From Bacteroidota bacterium (lineage in GTDB: Bacteria; Bacteroidota; Bacteroidia; Bacteroidales; VadinHA17): a stretch of 12,995 bases of DNA. Under the pieces are notes generated by a model. It was not told the origin of the DNA. It ran no database searches and was given only the letters and a program-made list of their open reading frames with translations. This document shows, in pieces, positions 1 through 6,535 of the stretch (position 1 is its first letter; the number at the start of each line of letters is the position of its first letter). The DNA is taken from assembly GCA_023430725.1 (NCBI GenBank), contig JAEYZD010000119.1, positions 1-12,995 on the forward strand. The letters run 5' to 3'. Made by a program: the position numbers and the translations under genes.

Positions 1-2
1 AC

Positions 3-605
3 CTTCAGGGCTATGACCGCTCTGAGTATGCATACAAGGTGGCACGCGACTGGGGGGTAGGGCAGGGCGACTTCAACAACGGGCTGCTGGTCCTGGTTAA
101 GCCCAAGAGCGGCTCATCAAACGGACAGGTGTTCATTGCCACAGGTTACGGCCTCGAGGGGGCGATACCTGATATCGCATGTGCTGATATAATTGACAGG
201 GAGATCATACCCCGGTTCAGGGAGAATGATTATTACGGAGGCATTGATGCCGGAACCAATGTGCTAATGTCACTTGCTGCCGGTGAGTACAGCTATGATA
301 ACTACGCCGGAGGTGCATCATCGGGGTCGATACCTGGAGTCATCATCTTCCTGATGATACTCATCTTCATATTCATAATCTCTGCCGGCAGCTCCAATAA
401 CAAGCACCTGAGGCGGACCGGATCATCGAACCTGCCGCTGTGGCTTCTATTGAGCATGATGGGAGGAGGTAAATCGCACGGGGGCAGCTGGGGAGGATTC
501 TCCGGCGGCAGCGGTGGCGGAGGCTTCAGCGGTGGCGGTGGCGGCGGTTTCGGCGGTTTCGGCGGCGGTGGCTTTGGCGGCGGCGGTGCAGGGGGAAGCT
601 GGTAG
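3..605 (+). CDS. TPM-domain (YgcG/DUF2207-adjacent type) membrane protein with Gly-rich tail, 5' truncated by window edge
   Basis: The reading frame is open from base 3 and continues without a start, so the N-terminus (signal peptide and first half of the TPM domain) lies outside the window; a GTG at 39 is internal, not the start. About 200 residues are visible. The first ~95 match the second half of a TPM domain: an A-x-x-W-G-V-G-x-G-D-x-N-N-G segment, then a hydrophobic strand (LLVLV) and F-I-A-T-G-Y-G-L-E-G-x-I-P-D. A single membrane segment follows at about visible residues 110-129. The last ~48 residues are almost all Gly with Ser, Phe and Trp, ending GAGGSW, which is typical of this family. 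TPM proteins are extracytoplasmic; some have been linked to phosphatase activity or photosystem repair, but the bacterial YgcG-like role is poorly known. The gene is convergent with the RluA-family gene, with the repeat-bracketed cassette between them. Family call is firm; function is open. Confidence 0.85.
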   Translation, partial: LQGYDRSEYAYKVARDWGVGQGDFNNGLLVLVKPKSGSSNGQVFIATGYGLEGAIPDIACADIIDREIIPRFRENDYYGGIDAGTNVLMSLAAGEYSYDNYAGGASSGSIPGVIIFLMILIFIFIISAGSSNNKHLRRTGSSNLPLWLLLSMMGGGKSHGGSWGGFSGGSGGGGFSGGGGGGFGGFGGGGFGGGGAGGSW

Positions 606-646
606 ATTTGCGATTTGCGAATTGCGATTTAGGATTTAGGATTTTT
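605..646. repeat. Left heptamer repeat array, inverted relative to the right array
   Basis: Six consecutive 7-base units start at the last base of the TPM stop codon: GATTTGC, GATTTGC, GAATTGC, GATTTAG, GATTTAG, GATTTTT. Bases 605-630 are the reverse complement of 1085-1110 with 24 of 26 bases matching, so the two arrays form arms of an inverted repeat around the four-helix-bundle gene. In RNA the arms could pair into a long stem. Confidence 0.85.
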
Positions 647-657
647 TGATTTTCAGA

Positions 658-665
658 TAGTTTTG
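658..665 (+). promoter_or_regulatory. Possible Bacteroidota -7 box (TAnnTTTG) for the four-helix-bundle gene
   Basis: TAGTTTTG matches the Bacteroidota -7 consensus TAnnTTTG and lies 36 bases upstream of the ATG at 702. No TTTG or TTG is present at the expected -33 spacing, and the region is AT-rich, so a chance match is possible. Confidence 0.3.
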
Positions 666-701
666 GATTAACTTTCAGTTTCATAATTACGTGGAATAAT
701 T

Positions 702-1073
702 ATGGGACTGAAGGAACAAATGCAACTTCGTACCAGGAACCTGGCATTGGATATAATATCGCTTTGCGGTCAGCTTCCCGGGAAGATGGCAAATAATATC
801 GTTTGCCGCCAGTTAATCAGAGCTTCCTGCTCCGTAGGAGCGAACTATCGGGCAGTCAGCCGGGCAAAATCGACAGCTGATTTCATAAATAAACTCCATA
901 TAGTTGAAGAAGAGGCCGATGAGTCCATATTTTGGTTGGAATTACTGCAGGAGATTGAACCATCATACAAAGATTCAATTACATCATTCATTTCAGAAAT
1001 GAATGAAATCCTGTCAATAGTTGTTGCTGCAAGGAAAACTGCCAAAAACAAACTTACCAGCCAAAAATCCTAA
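702..1073 (+). CDS. Four-helix-bundle protein (23S rRNA intervening-sequence protein family)
   Basis: This 123-residue protein is predicted to be all helical. Its diagnostic segment is R-Q-L-I-R-A-S-C-S-V-G-A-N-Y-R-A at residues ~36-51, followed by R-A-K-S-T-A-D-F-I-N-K-L and E-E-E-A-D-E-S-x-x-W-L-E-L-L. This is the conserved core of the family (TIGR02436-like) found in rRNA intervening sequences and scattered through Bacteroidota genomes; diversity-generating-retroelement Avd proteins share the fold. No enzymatic motif is visible; basic residues fit the nucleic-acid-binding role proposed for the family. The ATG at 702 is the first in frame, because the nearby GTG at 691 runs straight into TAA. 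The gene stands alone between two convergent genes and two inverted heptamer arrays. It is AT-richer than its neighbours, suggesting separate acquisition. Family assignment is confident; the biological role is unknown. Confidence 0.88.
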   Translation: MGLKEQMQLRTRNLALDIISLCGQLPGKMANNIVCRQLIRASCSVGANYRAVSRAKSTADFINKLHIVEEEADESIFWLELLQEIEPSYKDSITSFISEMNEILSIVVAARKTAKNKLTSQKS

Positions 1074-1084
1074 ACGAAACCCAT

Positions 1085-1154
1085 AAATCGCAAATCGCAA
1101 ATCGCACATCACAAATCGCACATCGCAAATCGCAAATCGCACATCGCAAATCCC
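1085..1154. repeat. Right heptamer array: ten tandem 7-bp units
   Basis: Ten uninterrupted 7-base units run to the base before the RluA-family stop codon. Five of the first nine full units are plainly AAATCGC repeats in runs, and ACATCGC or ACATCAC variants occupy units 4, 6 and 9; the last unit is AAATCCC. The variants recur at spacings of two and three units, which suggests expansion of a short multi-unit block. Bases 1085-1110 are the near-perfect inverted copy of 605-630. There are no spacers, so this is not a CRISPR. Confidence 0.92.
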
Positions 1155-2240
1155 CTAGTCTCTTCCTGAGACATAGTTTCTCCACTTCTCAATGACCGCA
1201 ACCATGTCCGGTGGGATGGGCGATTCAAAGGAGAGTCTTTTGCCGGTTACCGGATGGTCAAATGAGAGGGTGCGGGCATGAAGCGCCTGGCGGGGGAGCA
1301 TCTCGAAGCAGTTTCGTACGAACTGCTGGTATTTCGTGAATGTGGTGCCTTTAAGTATACGCTGGCCGCCGTACTCCTCGTCGTTGAAGAGAGGGTGCCC
1401 CTTCCATGCCATATGCACCCTGATCTGGTGCGTACGGCCGGTCTCCAGGCGGCACTCCACAAGGGAGACATACCCCAAAGGTTCAATAATCCTGTAGTGA
1501 GTTACTGCATGTTTCCCCTGGCTTCCGTCATGGAAGACCTGCATGATCTTGCGGTCACGTATATTACGGCCCACATGCCCGGTTATTGTGCCTTCAGCCG
1601 GCTCCGGAGTGCCCCAGACAAGTGCAGTATAGAGTCTGCCGGTTGTGCGGTTGAAGAACTGCCTTGCCAGCTTGTTATGGGCGTACTCGTTCTTTGCCAC
1701 CACAAGCAGTCCCGATGTGTTTTTGTCAATCCGGTGCACCAGTCCCGGCCGCAGCTCCCCGGTGTTGAAGAGGGGCAGGTCGCGGAAGTGATACATAAGG
1801 GCATTCATCAGGGTGCCTGAGTAGTTACCATAAGCGGGATGGACGACCATTCCGGCAGCCTTGTCAACGACTATCAGGTCATCATCTTCGTACACCACGC
1901 TGACAGGCAGATCCTGTGGGATGAGTTCTATCTCGCGGGGCGGGTTGGGAAGGAGTATCTGAATGATATCCAGTGGTTTGACCCGGTAGTTGGGTTTGAC
2001 CGGAGACTCGTTGACCAGGATGTTTCCGGCCTGGGCTGCGGCCTGTACCCTTGTACGGGAGACGTTCTCGATGCGGGCCGAGAGGTATTTGTCGATACGA
2101 AGCATTGACTGCCCGGGGTCCACCACGTACCGGTAATGCTCAAATAGCTCAGTCTCTGTCTCCGGATCAGACTCCGGTATCGTATTTGGCTCCTGATCAG
2201 GGTTTTTGTCCCGGATGCCGGAGATTTCCTCTTCAGTCAT
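1155..2240 (-). CDS. rluD: RluA-family rRNA pseudouridine synthase (RluD type)
   Basis: This 361-residue enzyme isomerises specific uridines to pseudouridine, by family resemblance in helix 69 of 23S rRNA. After an acidic, probably disordered N-terminus (residues 1-35), an S4 RNA-binding domain begins near residue 47 (LRIDKYLSARI) and runs to about 95. The catalytic domain covers ~112-345. The signature H-R-I-D-K-N-T-S-G lies at residues 169-177, with D172 as the expected catalytic aspartate. G-R-T-H-Q-I-R-V-H, the other RluA hallmark, is also present. The ATG at 2240 starts 8 bases after the stop of the T9SS gene, so it is the last gene of the PASTA operon. Its stop abuts the heptamer array. 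S4 domain plus length favour RluD over RluA or RluC, but the exact target uridines cannot be read from sequence. Confidence 0.93.
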   Translation of the reverse strand: MTEEEISGIRDKNPDQEPNTIPESDPETETELFEHYRYVVDPGQSMLRIDKYLSARIENVSRTRVQAAAQAGNILVNESPVKPNYRVKPLDIIQILLPNPPREIELIPQDLPVSVVYEDDDLIVVDKAAGMVVHPAYGNYSGTLMNALMYHFRDLPLFNTGELRPGLVHRIDKNTSGLLVVAKNEYAHNKLARQFFNRTTGRLYTALVWGTPEPAEGTITGHVGRNIRDRKIMQVFHDGSQGKHAVTHYRIIEPLGYVSLVECRLETGRTHQIRVHMAWKGHPLFNDEEYGGQRILKGTTFTKYQQFVRNCFEMLPRQALHARTLSFDHPVTGKRLSFESPIPPDMVAVIEKWRNYVSGRD

Positions 2241-2248
2241 GCTTGATT

Positions 2249-4105
2249 TCAGTTTACTTTTATGACGCGCAACAGCGAAAGCGGACGTCCGTCAGTGCTC
2301 TTCACCAGCAGAATGTAACTGCCGGAGGCCAGACGGCTCAGGTCCGGATTTTCCGTCCTGTCAAGTGTCATTACCACGGCGCCGGTGACGGATATCACGT
2401 CGATCACGAATTCATCCGGTGCATCATCTGAGGGAATGATTGTAACATAACCGTCAGTGGGATTGGGATATAGAGAGTAGAGATCATTGATCAGGGTGCC
2501 GTTATCCGACGAAGTCTGGGTCCCGCTGCCCTTCATCACGGGGCGCATCATAACAGTGCCCGGCACCTGGCTTTGCTGCCAGTTGCCGCTCAGTGAAAAA
2601 TACTGTCTTCCGTCATTGGGTGTGTTGAGATCGAGACCTGCGTTGAGGAATGCTTCGGTCTCCTGTCTCCATCCAATCCAGAATGCATCTGTAACCCTGA
2701 CGGGTTTCTCAAATGAGTAATATTGAAAGCCGTTCAGTCCTGTCCCCTGGGCTGCCACCGGGCCTTCGCTGCTCCCAAGCAATACCCCGGGCCGGCCGTT
2801 GTCGTCAGCCCAGACCATAATCTCAAATCCCTGACGGTTGGCGTTTTCATAGGCATCATTGAAACAGATCCTGATGCCTGTGACCGAGTCAGGAATGAAT
2901 GACCTGAACCTGAGGGCTGCCATGGCGTTGCGTGATCCCTGTCCGTTGATGCCGTAACCCGCTTCAGCTGTGCCGTCATCAATGGCGAAGTAATCAGAGA
3001 ATCGTTGTATATATTTCAGTGTGTCGTTCTGTTTGGGATCGAAATCATCGGTGATAAGTGAAAGCGTCACAATGAATTGTGCCGTGTCCGGCGAGGAGGC
3101 TGTATTATACGTATAGAGGAGTGGTGCCTCGTAGGTTACGTCTGTAAGCGGGGCGGCGTTTGACGCACCGGCGTCGAAATCGCGTACAACCGCATTGTTT
3201 GACATGTCCCTGATCGTGACGTGCCTTGTGACATTGCGTACTATTGTGTCGTTATTGCGGTAGTTGATTACGGACACCGGGCTCATTGCAGAGAGGTATG
3301 CCTGCCTGAAGTGGCGCCACGGCATAGCCTCGTAATCTTTTACAAGGGACCGCAGGGGAAGTGTCATTGTCACATCGTGGATGACAGTATCATGCACTGA
3401 ACGTCCCTTGTCAAGCAGGATATGGTCAAGGTTCCACAGGTCTGCGTTACCTGCCTGCGACGGTTCGGAGAGCACTCCGGCCAGAGAGGCATACCCTGTG
3501 AACATGAATCGGAATCCGGTCAGCAGGAATCTGGGATCGGTAATGGGAAGGATCACTGTGCGAAAGCCGTCAGTGGCTTCTCCTGTGGCCTGCCAGATGC
3601 TGTACCACTTCTCCTCGGCAGGTGCCCAGAAACTGAGTGTCAGGCTGTCGCCTGCCTCAGGAAGGTCTGATATGCCGCCTGCCTCATAGAGAAAGCTGAG
3701 AAAGATGCTGTCCGCTGGCTGAAATGCGAGGTCAATTGCCCGGGAGGTGAGACGGTCAGCAGCAAATATTGCCTGTGAAGCGCCATCGTAAAGGAGACCG
3801 TTCTGATCAAGGCAGTCGAAGGTGGCTATGCCTGCCGAGGGTTGCCGGTCAGAGAATGTGTTATTGATATATACCTGTATATCAGACCATCGTGCTGTTG
3901 ACGGATAGAGGGCCACGTCAGAGAAATCGTCACTGAATGGTATTGCCACAGGCTCCTCCGCCGTACCGGCCTTGAGGTGAGTCCGCTGTAGTGCGGAGCC
4001 TCCGAGCTGCCTGTTTGAAAGCAGTCCTGTAACAACCTCCTGTGCTGAGGCATTGATTGTAACCAGCGCGGCAAGAAGCAGATATGTGGCCTTCAGTATC
4101 TTCAT
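2249..4105 (-). CDS. Secreted protein with jelly-roll-like N-terminal region and T9SS type A sorting domain
   Basis: Using the ATG at 4105 gives 618 residues; a TTG six bases upstream overlaps the preceding stop and is less likely. Residues 1-22 are a clear signal peptide (Lys, then a Leu/Ala core, ending N-A-S-A-Q). Residues ~45-235 are beta-rich and end with W-N-L-D-H-I-L-L-D, a pattern typical of lectin/MAM-like jelly-roll modules in T9SS cargo. The middle region (~235-530) is not recognised. The C-terminal ~80 residues contain L-Y-P-N-P-T-D-G-Y, then G-x-Y-I-L-L-V and a basic end (L-L-R-V-I-K-V-N), the type A sorting signal recognised by the PorU/PorV machinery, so the protein is probably exported across the outer membrane and anchored or released. 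It lies 2 bases after the PASTA gene stop and 8 before the RluA-family start, implying one transcript. No catalytic motif was seen. Confidence 0.85.
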   Translation of the reverse strand: MKILKATYLLLAALVTINASAQEVVTGLLSNRQLGGSALQRTHLKAGTAEEPVAIPFSDDFSDVALYPSTARWSDIQVYINNTFSDRQPSAGIATFDCLDQNGLLYDGASQAIFAADRLTSRAIDLAFQPADSIFLSFLYEAGGISDLPEAGDSLTLSFWAPAEEKWYSIWQATGEATDGFRTVILPITDPRFLLTGFRFMFTGYASLAGVLSEPSQAGNADLWNLDHILLDKGRSVHDTVIHDVTMTLPLRSLVKDYEAMPWRHFRQAYLSAMSPVSVINYRNNDTIVRNVTRHVTIRDMSNNAVVRDFDAGASNAAPLTDVTYEAPLLYTYNTASSPDTAQFIVTLSLITDDFDPKQNDTLKYIQRFSDYFAIDDGTAEAGYGINGQGSRNAMAALRFRSFIPDSVTGIRICFNDAYENANRQGFEIMVWADDNGRPGVLLGSSEGPVAAQGTGLNGFQYYSFEKPVRVTDAFWIGWRQETEAFLNAGLDLNTPNDGRQYFSLSGNWQQSQVPGTVMMRPVMKGSGTQTSSDNGTLINDLYSLYPNPTDGYVTIIPSDDAPDEFVIDVISVTGAVVMTLDRTENPDLSRLASGSYILLVKSTDGRPLSLLRVIKVN

Positions 4106-4107
4106 TG

Positions 4108-4965
4108 TCAAAGAGATGGTGCGATTACCGGCGGTCCGGATTCATCTTCAGTCATAAGGGTATCAGCCAGGGCGTTTTCGTCAGGGATCCTGAGGCTGTC
4201 AGTTGTAAGCCAGATATAAACTGCCGAGCCGAGCTGCACAGTTGCATCGCGGCGGTAATCGGGATTCTGCTTATAGACGAAGGCCCTGAGAGAGTCATCT
4301 GTTGTGAGTACGGTACCGTCAAATACGTATGCACCAAGGTTGAGTGATGCACCAAGGATCTCGTTCCTTGCCTGTTCGAGGGTGCTGCCGGTCAGCCTTG
4401 GCAGACCGGTACGCTGGCTGCTCAGTCCGCGTCCGAGGACAAGGTCAACAACCATCCCTTTCTGGACGGAGTCGCCGGGCGAGACCTCGCGTCCGTGAAT
4501 TGTCTGCTTCAGAACAAAATCAACAGTCAGGTCAGGGACATAGTTGAGCTGTCCGACCTGCAGGCCGGCAGTCTCTATGATAGACAGTGCCTGGCGTCTG
4601 GGAAGTCCGACGAGGTCAGGGACTGAAACCATCTCGGGATTAAATGCATTTATAGTGGCTTTAATAGTGCGTCCTTTCTTGACACGGTGGCCCGGAAGCG
4701 GTATCTGCTCTGCGATGCATCCGCGAGGCACAACAGTCGTATAGACAGAGTCAATGACCTGCAGTTTCATCCTGTTTTTACCGGCAACATGCTGAGCTTC
4801 GTTAATGGAGAGACCCCGGATCTCAGGGGTGGGTCTCGACTGGCCGTGACGGGTGTAGATGTTCAGCCAGATTATGAGCAGAAGTATTATGGCAACGCCG
4901 ATGACCATAGCCAGTCCAACCTGTTTCCAGAAGACCCGGCTTTTAAGAAATTCCTTGACGCTCAT
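4108..4965 (-). CDS. Membrane-anchored protein with three PASTA domains, no kinase
   Basis: This 285-residue protein has a short cytoplasmic N-terminus, one membrane helix at residues ~16-36, and an extracytoplasmic part built from three PASTA repeats at roughly 45-107, 113-178 and 186-255, followed by an acidic tail. The repeats show the usual pattern: V-P-D-L-V-G-L-P-R-R-Q-A, a central helix, then a Q-x-P-x-P-G/P-G-x-x-V-x-x-G turn and a final strand. In Firmicutes and Actinobacteria PASTA domains sit on Ser/Thr kinases or PBPs and bind cell-wall fragments; here no kinase or transpeptidase domain is attached, as is usual in Bacteroidota. The ATG at 4965 has no competing upstream start. It is the first gene of the operon with the T9SS protein and RluA-family synthase, 35 bases downstream of a TAnnTTTG box. 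A periplasmic peptidoglycan-related role is an inference. Confidence 0.9.
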   Translation of the reverse strand: MSVKEFLKSRVFWKQVGLAMVIGVAIILLLIIWLNIYTRHGQSRPTPEIRGLSINEAQHVAGKNRMKLQVIDSVYTTVVPRGCIAEQIPLPGHRVKKGRTIKATINAFNPEMVSVPDLVGLPRRQALSIIETAGLQVGQLNYVPDLTVDFVLKQTIHGREVSPGDSVQKGMVVDLVLGRGLSSQRTGLPRLTGSTLEQARNEILGASLNLGAYVFDGTVLTTDDSLRAFVYKQNPDYRRDATVQLGSAVYIWLTTDSLRIPDENALADTLMTEDESGPPVIAPSL

Positions 4966-4999
4966 CGTGTGATGAAGTATTAGATTGTTAACGCAGCCT

Positions 5000-5007
5000 C
5001 AAAGATA
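5000..5007 (-). promoter_or_regulatory. Candidate Bacteroidota -7 box (TATCTTTG) for the PASTA operon
   Basis: Read on the minus strand, TATCTTTG matches TAnnTTTG exactly and lies 35 bases upstream of the PASTA ATG, giving a predicted leader near 28 bases. It overlaps a 12-base AT palindrome (ATAAAATTTTAT, 5005-5016). A clear -33 TTTG is not seen. No terminator was seen between mqnE and this operon, so readthrough from mqnE may add to expression. Confidence 0.5.
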
Positions 5008-5034
5008 AAATTTTATTGCGAGCGGAGGGGATTT

Positions 5035-6144
5035 CTACCATTCCTTCACGGTACGGTAGTTGGTATCCCTCTCCACGGGTCTGAAGCCTGCAGAGCGGAT
5101 CATGGCTACCAGTTCCGTGGTTGAAAGGGAGGGATTGCTCTCATCGGAGCCTGCCATGGAGTATATCCTGGTTGTGTCATCAATTGTTCCGTCGAGATCG
5201 TCCGCACCGAAGGCAAGGCTCATAAGGGCTGCATTCTTGCCGATTGCCGGCCAGTACGCCTTCAGATGACTGAAGTTATCGAGGAATATCCTGGAGAGGG
5301 CATAATTGCGCATGTCCTCAGTCACGGGCACCTCTCCAAGTTCCGACATGTGGTTGTTTTCACGCCTGAACTTCAGCGGGATGAATGCGTTGAAGCCACC
5401 GGTACGGTCCTGCAGTTCCCTGAGCCTGAGCATATGGTCAATCCGCTGCATGGGGTTCTCGGCGTGTCCGTAAAGCATGGTTGCATTCGAGGTGAGGCCC
5501 AGGTTGTGTGCAGCCTCATGAATTGCGAGGTAGGTCTCGGCGTCAGCCTTCTCCGGGCATATCCTGCGTCTGAGTGCCGGATCGAAGATTTCCGCGCCGC
5601 CGCCGGGAATGGAGTCGAGGCCGTAGTCGCGCAACAGACTGATGCCGTCACTCCAGCTCATGCCTTCCTTGCGTATCATATATGCGAGTTCCACGGCTGA
5701 GAAGGCCTTGATGCTGATGTCGGGCCTTGCCTTCCTGATGGCTGCAAGCATCCGGCCGTAAAAGTGAATGTCACGCGAGGGGTGCACCCCTCCGGTGATA
5801 TGTACTTCAGTGACCGGGACCCCGTCAAATCGCCTGACAATATCAAGTATTTCGTTTTCAGTCAGTTCCCAGCTTTCAGCGTCGCCTTCCGGCTTGTGGT
5901 ATGAACAGAATCGGCAGTTGTAGAGGCAGATATTGGTAGGCTCGATATGGAAGTTCCGGTTAAAAAAGACGGCATCGCCGCTCTTCATCCTCTTCACTGA
6001 AGAGGCCAGGAGAGCCATCAGTGACAGGTCGGCCCTGCTGTACAGGGTGAGTGCCTCATCAGGGCTGAGGCGCCGGCCATCAAGGACGGCCAGTGCAATC
6101 TCCTTTACTTCGGCCGGGGCAGTTCTGAGGATGAGATCTCTCAT
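5035..6144 (-). CDS. mqnE: Aminofutalosine synthase MqnE (radical SAM)
   Basis: This 369-residue radical SAM enzyme joins the enolpyruvyl product of MqnA with SAM-derived adenosyl radical to make aminofutalosine, the second step of the futalosine route to menaquinone, in the cytoplasm. The 4Fe-4S site C-x3-C-x2-C is C73, C77, C80 (CLYNCRFC). Further family motifs are H-I-T-G-G-V-H-P at ~115-122, G-L-D-S-I-P-G-G-G-A-E-I-F at 174-186, M-L-Y-G-H and the F-I-P-L-x-F block. The I-F after GGGAE, the FIPL block and the C-terminal A-G-S-D-E segment favour MqnE over the paralogue MqnC. Length is normal for the family. It starts at ATG 6144, about 42 bases downstream of the rpmH terminator, so it should have its own promoter; TAAATTTA at about 6162-6169 on the minus strand is only a weak candidate. 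Other mqn genes are not in this window. Confidence 0.93.
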   Translation of the reverse strand: MRDLILRTAPAEVKEIALAVLDGRRLSPDEALTLYSRADLSLMALLASSVKRMKSGDAVFFNRNFHIEPTNICLYNCRFCSYHKPEGDAESWELTENEILDIVRRFDGVPVTEVHITGGVHPSRDIHFYGRMLAAIRKARPDISIKAFSAVELAYMIRKEGMSWSDGISLLRDYGLDSIPGGGAEIFDPALRRRICPEKADAETYLAIHEAAHNLGLTSNATMLYGHAENPMQRIDHMLRLRELQDRTGGFNAFIPLKFRRENNHMSELGEVPVTEDMRNYALSRIFLDNFSHLKAYWPAIGKNAALMSLAFGADDLDGTIDDTTRIYSMAGSDESNPSLSTTELVAMIRSAGFRPVERDTNYRTVKEW

Positions 6145-6186
6145 AGCGGGAAATATCTGTAAATTTAACTGTCAGTGTTTTAACAG

Positions 6187-6222
6187 AAATAAAAAACCGC
6201 CTTAATTGTTCATTAAGACGGC
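6187..6222 (-). terminator. Intrinsic terminator of rpmH
   Basis: On the minus strand a hairpin with stem CCGTCTTAAT / ATTAAGGCGG (ten pairs including one G-U, 5-base loop) is followed directly by TTTTTTATTT. It lies 22 bases past the rpmH stop and before mqnE, separating the two transcripts. The opposite strand has a shorter T run (TTTTATT), so weak activity in the other direction is possible. Confidence 0.9.
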
Positions 6223-6244
6223 AGTTTTATTGTCTGTCAGCCTA

Positions 6245-6403
6245 TCAGTCCTTGTGACCAAGCTCGTCGGAAACGGTCAGTTTCTTTCTTCCTTTGGCCC
6301 TGCGGGCGGCCAGAACGCGCCTGCCGTTGGGAGTTGACATTCTCTTCCTGAAGCCGTGAGTGTTTGTCCTTTTCTTTCTCGATGGCTGAAATGTCCTTTT
6401 CAT
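6245..6403 (-). CDS. rpmH: 50S ribosomal protein L34
   Basis: This 52-residue, very basic protein is ribosomal protein L34 of the large subunit. It begins M-K-R-T-F-Q-P-S and contains the family signature with H-G-F-R-K-R-M and N-G-R-R-V-L-A-A-R-R-A-K-G-R. The ATG at 6403 is chosen because it gives the universal L34 N-terminus; an in-frame upstream ATG at 6466 would add 21 residues with no counterpart in the family and would lie upstream of the candidate promoter box. The C-terminal extension S-D-E-L-G-H-K-D past the core is common in Bacteroidota. The gene appears monocistronic, with a TAnnTTTG box upstream and a strong terminator downstream. The usual neighbours rnpA and dnaA are absent, although rsmG, another origin-region gene in many bacteria, lies just upstream. 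Confidence 0.97.
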   Translation of the reverse strand: MKRTFQPSRKKRTNTHGFRKRMSTPNGRRVLAARRAKGRKKLTVSDELGHKD

Positions 6404-6445
6404 CTGTTCCTGTATTTCGTTGTTTACTACCCTTTTTTGAGACTG

Positions 6446-6453
6446 CAAAGGTA
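6446..6453 (-). promoter_or_regulatory. Candidate Bacteroidota -7 box (TACCTTTG) for rpmH
   Basis: On the minus strand TACCTTTG matches TAnnTTTG exactly, 43 bases upstream of the L34 ATG, giving a leader of about 36 bases. Just upstream are two homopolymer-rich tracts (T7 and A8) that could act as an UP-like or flexible element. A TTTG is present but only ten bases before the box, too close for a canonical -33 element. Confidence 0.55.
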
Positions 6454-6507
6454 GCTTTTTTTTCAAAAAAAGAATGATTCAGCTCTTTTTTTTTAATCAG
6501 CCGGAGG

Positions 6508-6534
6508 CGCTGGCCTCATTAATCACCGCCAGCG
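6508..6534. repeat. Inverted repeat, 7-bp perfect stem
   Basis: CGCTGGC at 6508-6514 and GCCAGCG at 6528-6534 form a perfect stem with a 13-base loop. It lies between the rpmH promoter region and the 33-bp tandem repeat, downstream of rsmG. No T run follows in either direction, so it is not a standard intrinsic terminator. Confidence 0.5.
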
Positions 6535-6535
6535 G

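Larger units (their letters stand above)
605..1154. other. Repeat-bracketed four-helix-bundle cassette (possible mobile or intervening-sequence-like unit)
   Basis: The 550-base stretch between the TAG of the TPM gene (603-605) and the TAG of the convergent RluA-family gene (1157-1155) consists of a left heptamer array, one small ORF and a right heptamer array in inverted orientation. The ORF belongs to the family first known from 23S rRNA intervening sequences, which are themselves bounded by complementary arms. GC in the ORF is about 43% (counted over 721-1020), below the surrounding genes. Reading the whole as one inserted unit is inference; no transposase and no target-site duplication were seen. 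Confidence 0.4.

Noticed and set aside
845..1051. Minus-strand 68-codon ORF inside the four-helix-bundle gene (possible antitoxin or antisense gene)
   Set aside because: Complete overlap with a conserved gene, with no recognisable domain or start context.
605..1154. Diversity-generating retroelement accessory (Avd-like) locus or CRISPR
   Set aside because: The four-helix-bundle fold is shared with Avd, but there is no reverse transcriptase, template repeat or variable repeat. The heptamer units have no spacers, so CRISPR is excluded.
605..1154. Genuine 23S rRNA intervening sequence
   Set aside because: No rRNA sequence flanks the unit; both neighbours are protein-coding genes.
1278..1820. 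180-codon plus-strand ORF
   Set aside because: It lies entirely antisense to the catalytic domain of the RluA-family gene, whose motifs are unmistakable; no family resemblance of its own.
5266..5700. 144-codon plus-strand ORF
   Set aside because: Antisense shadow of mqnE in GC-rich codons; no recognisable product.
6404..6466. N-terminal extension of L34 from the upstream ATG
   Set aside because: L34 proteins start at MKRTFQPS; the extension has no counterpart and spans the predicted leader and promoter box.
6508..6534. Intrinsic terminator after rsmG
   Set aside because: The 7-bp stem is real, but on the minus strand it is followed by a purine-rich A tract, and on the plus strand by GC-rich sequence; there is no T run.
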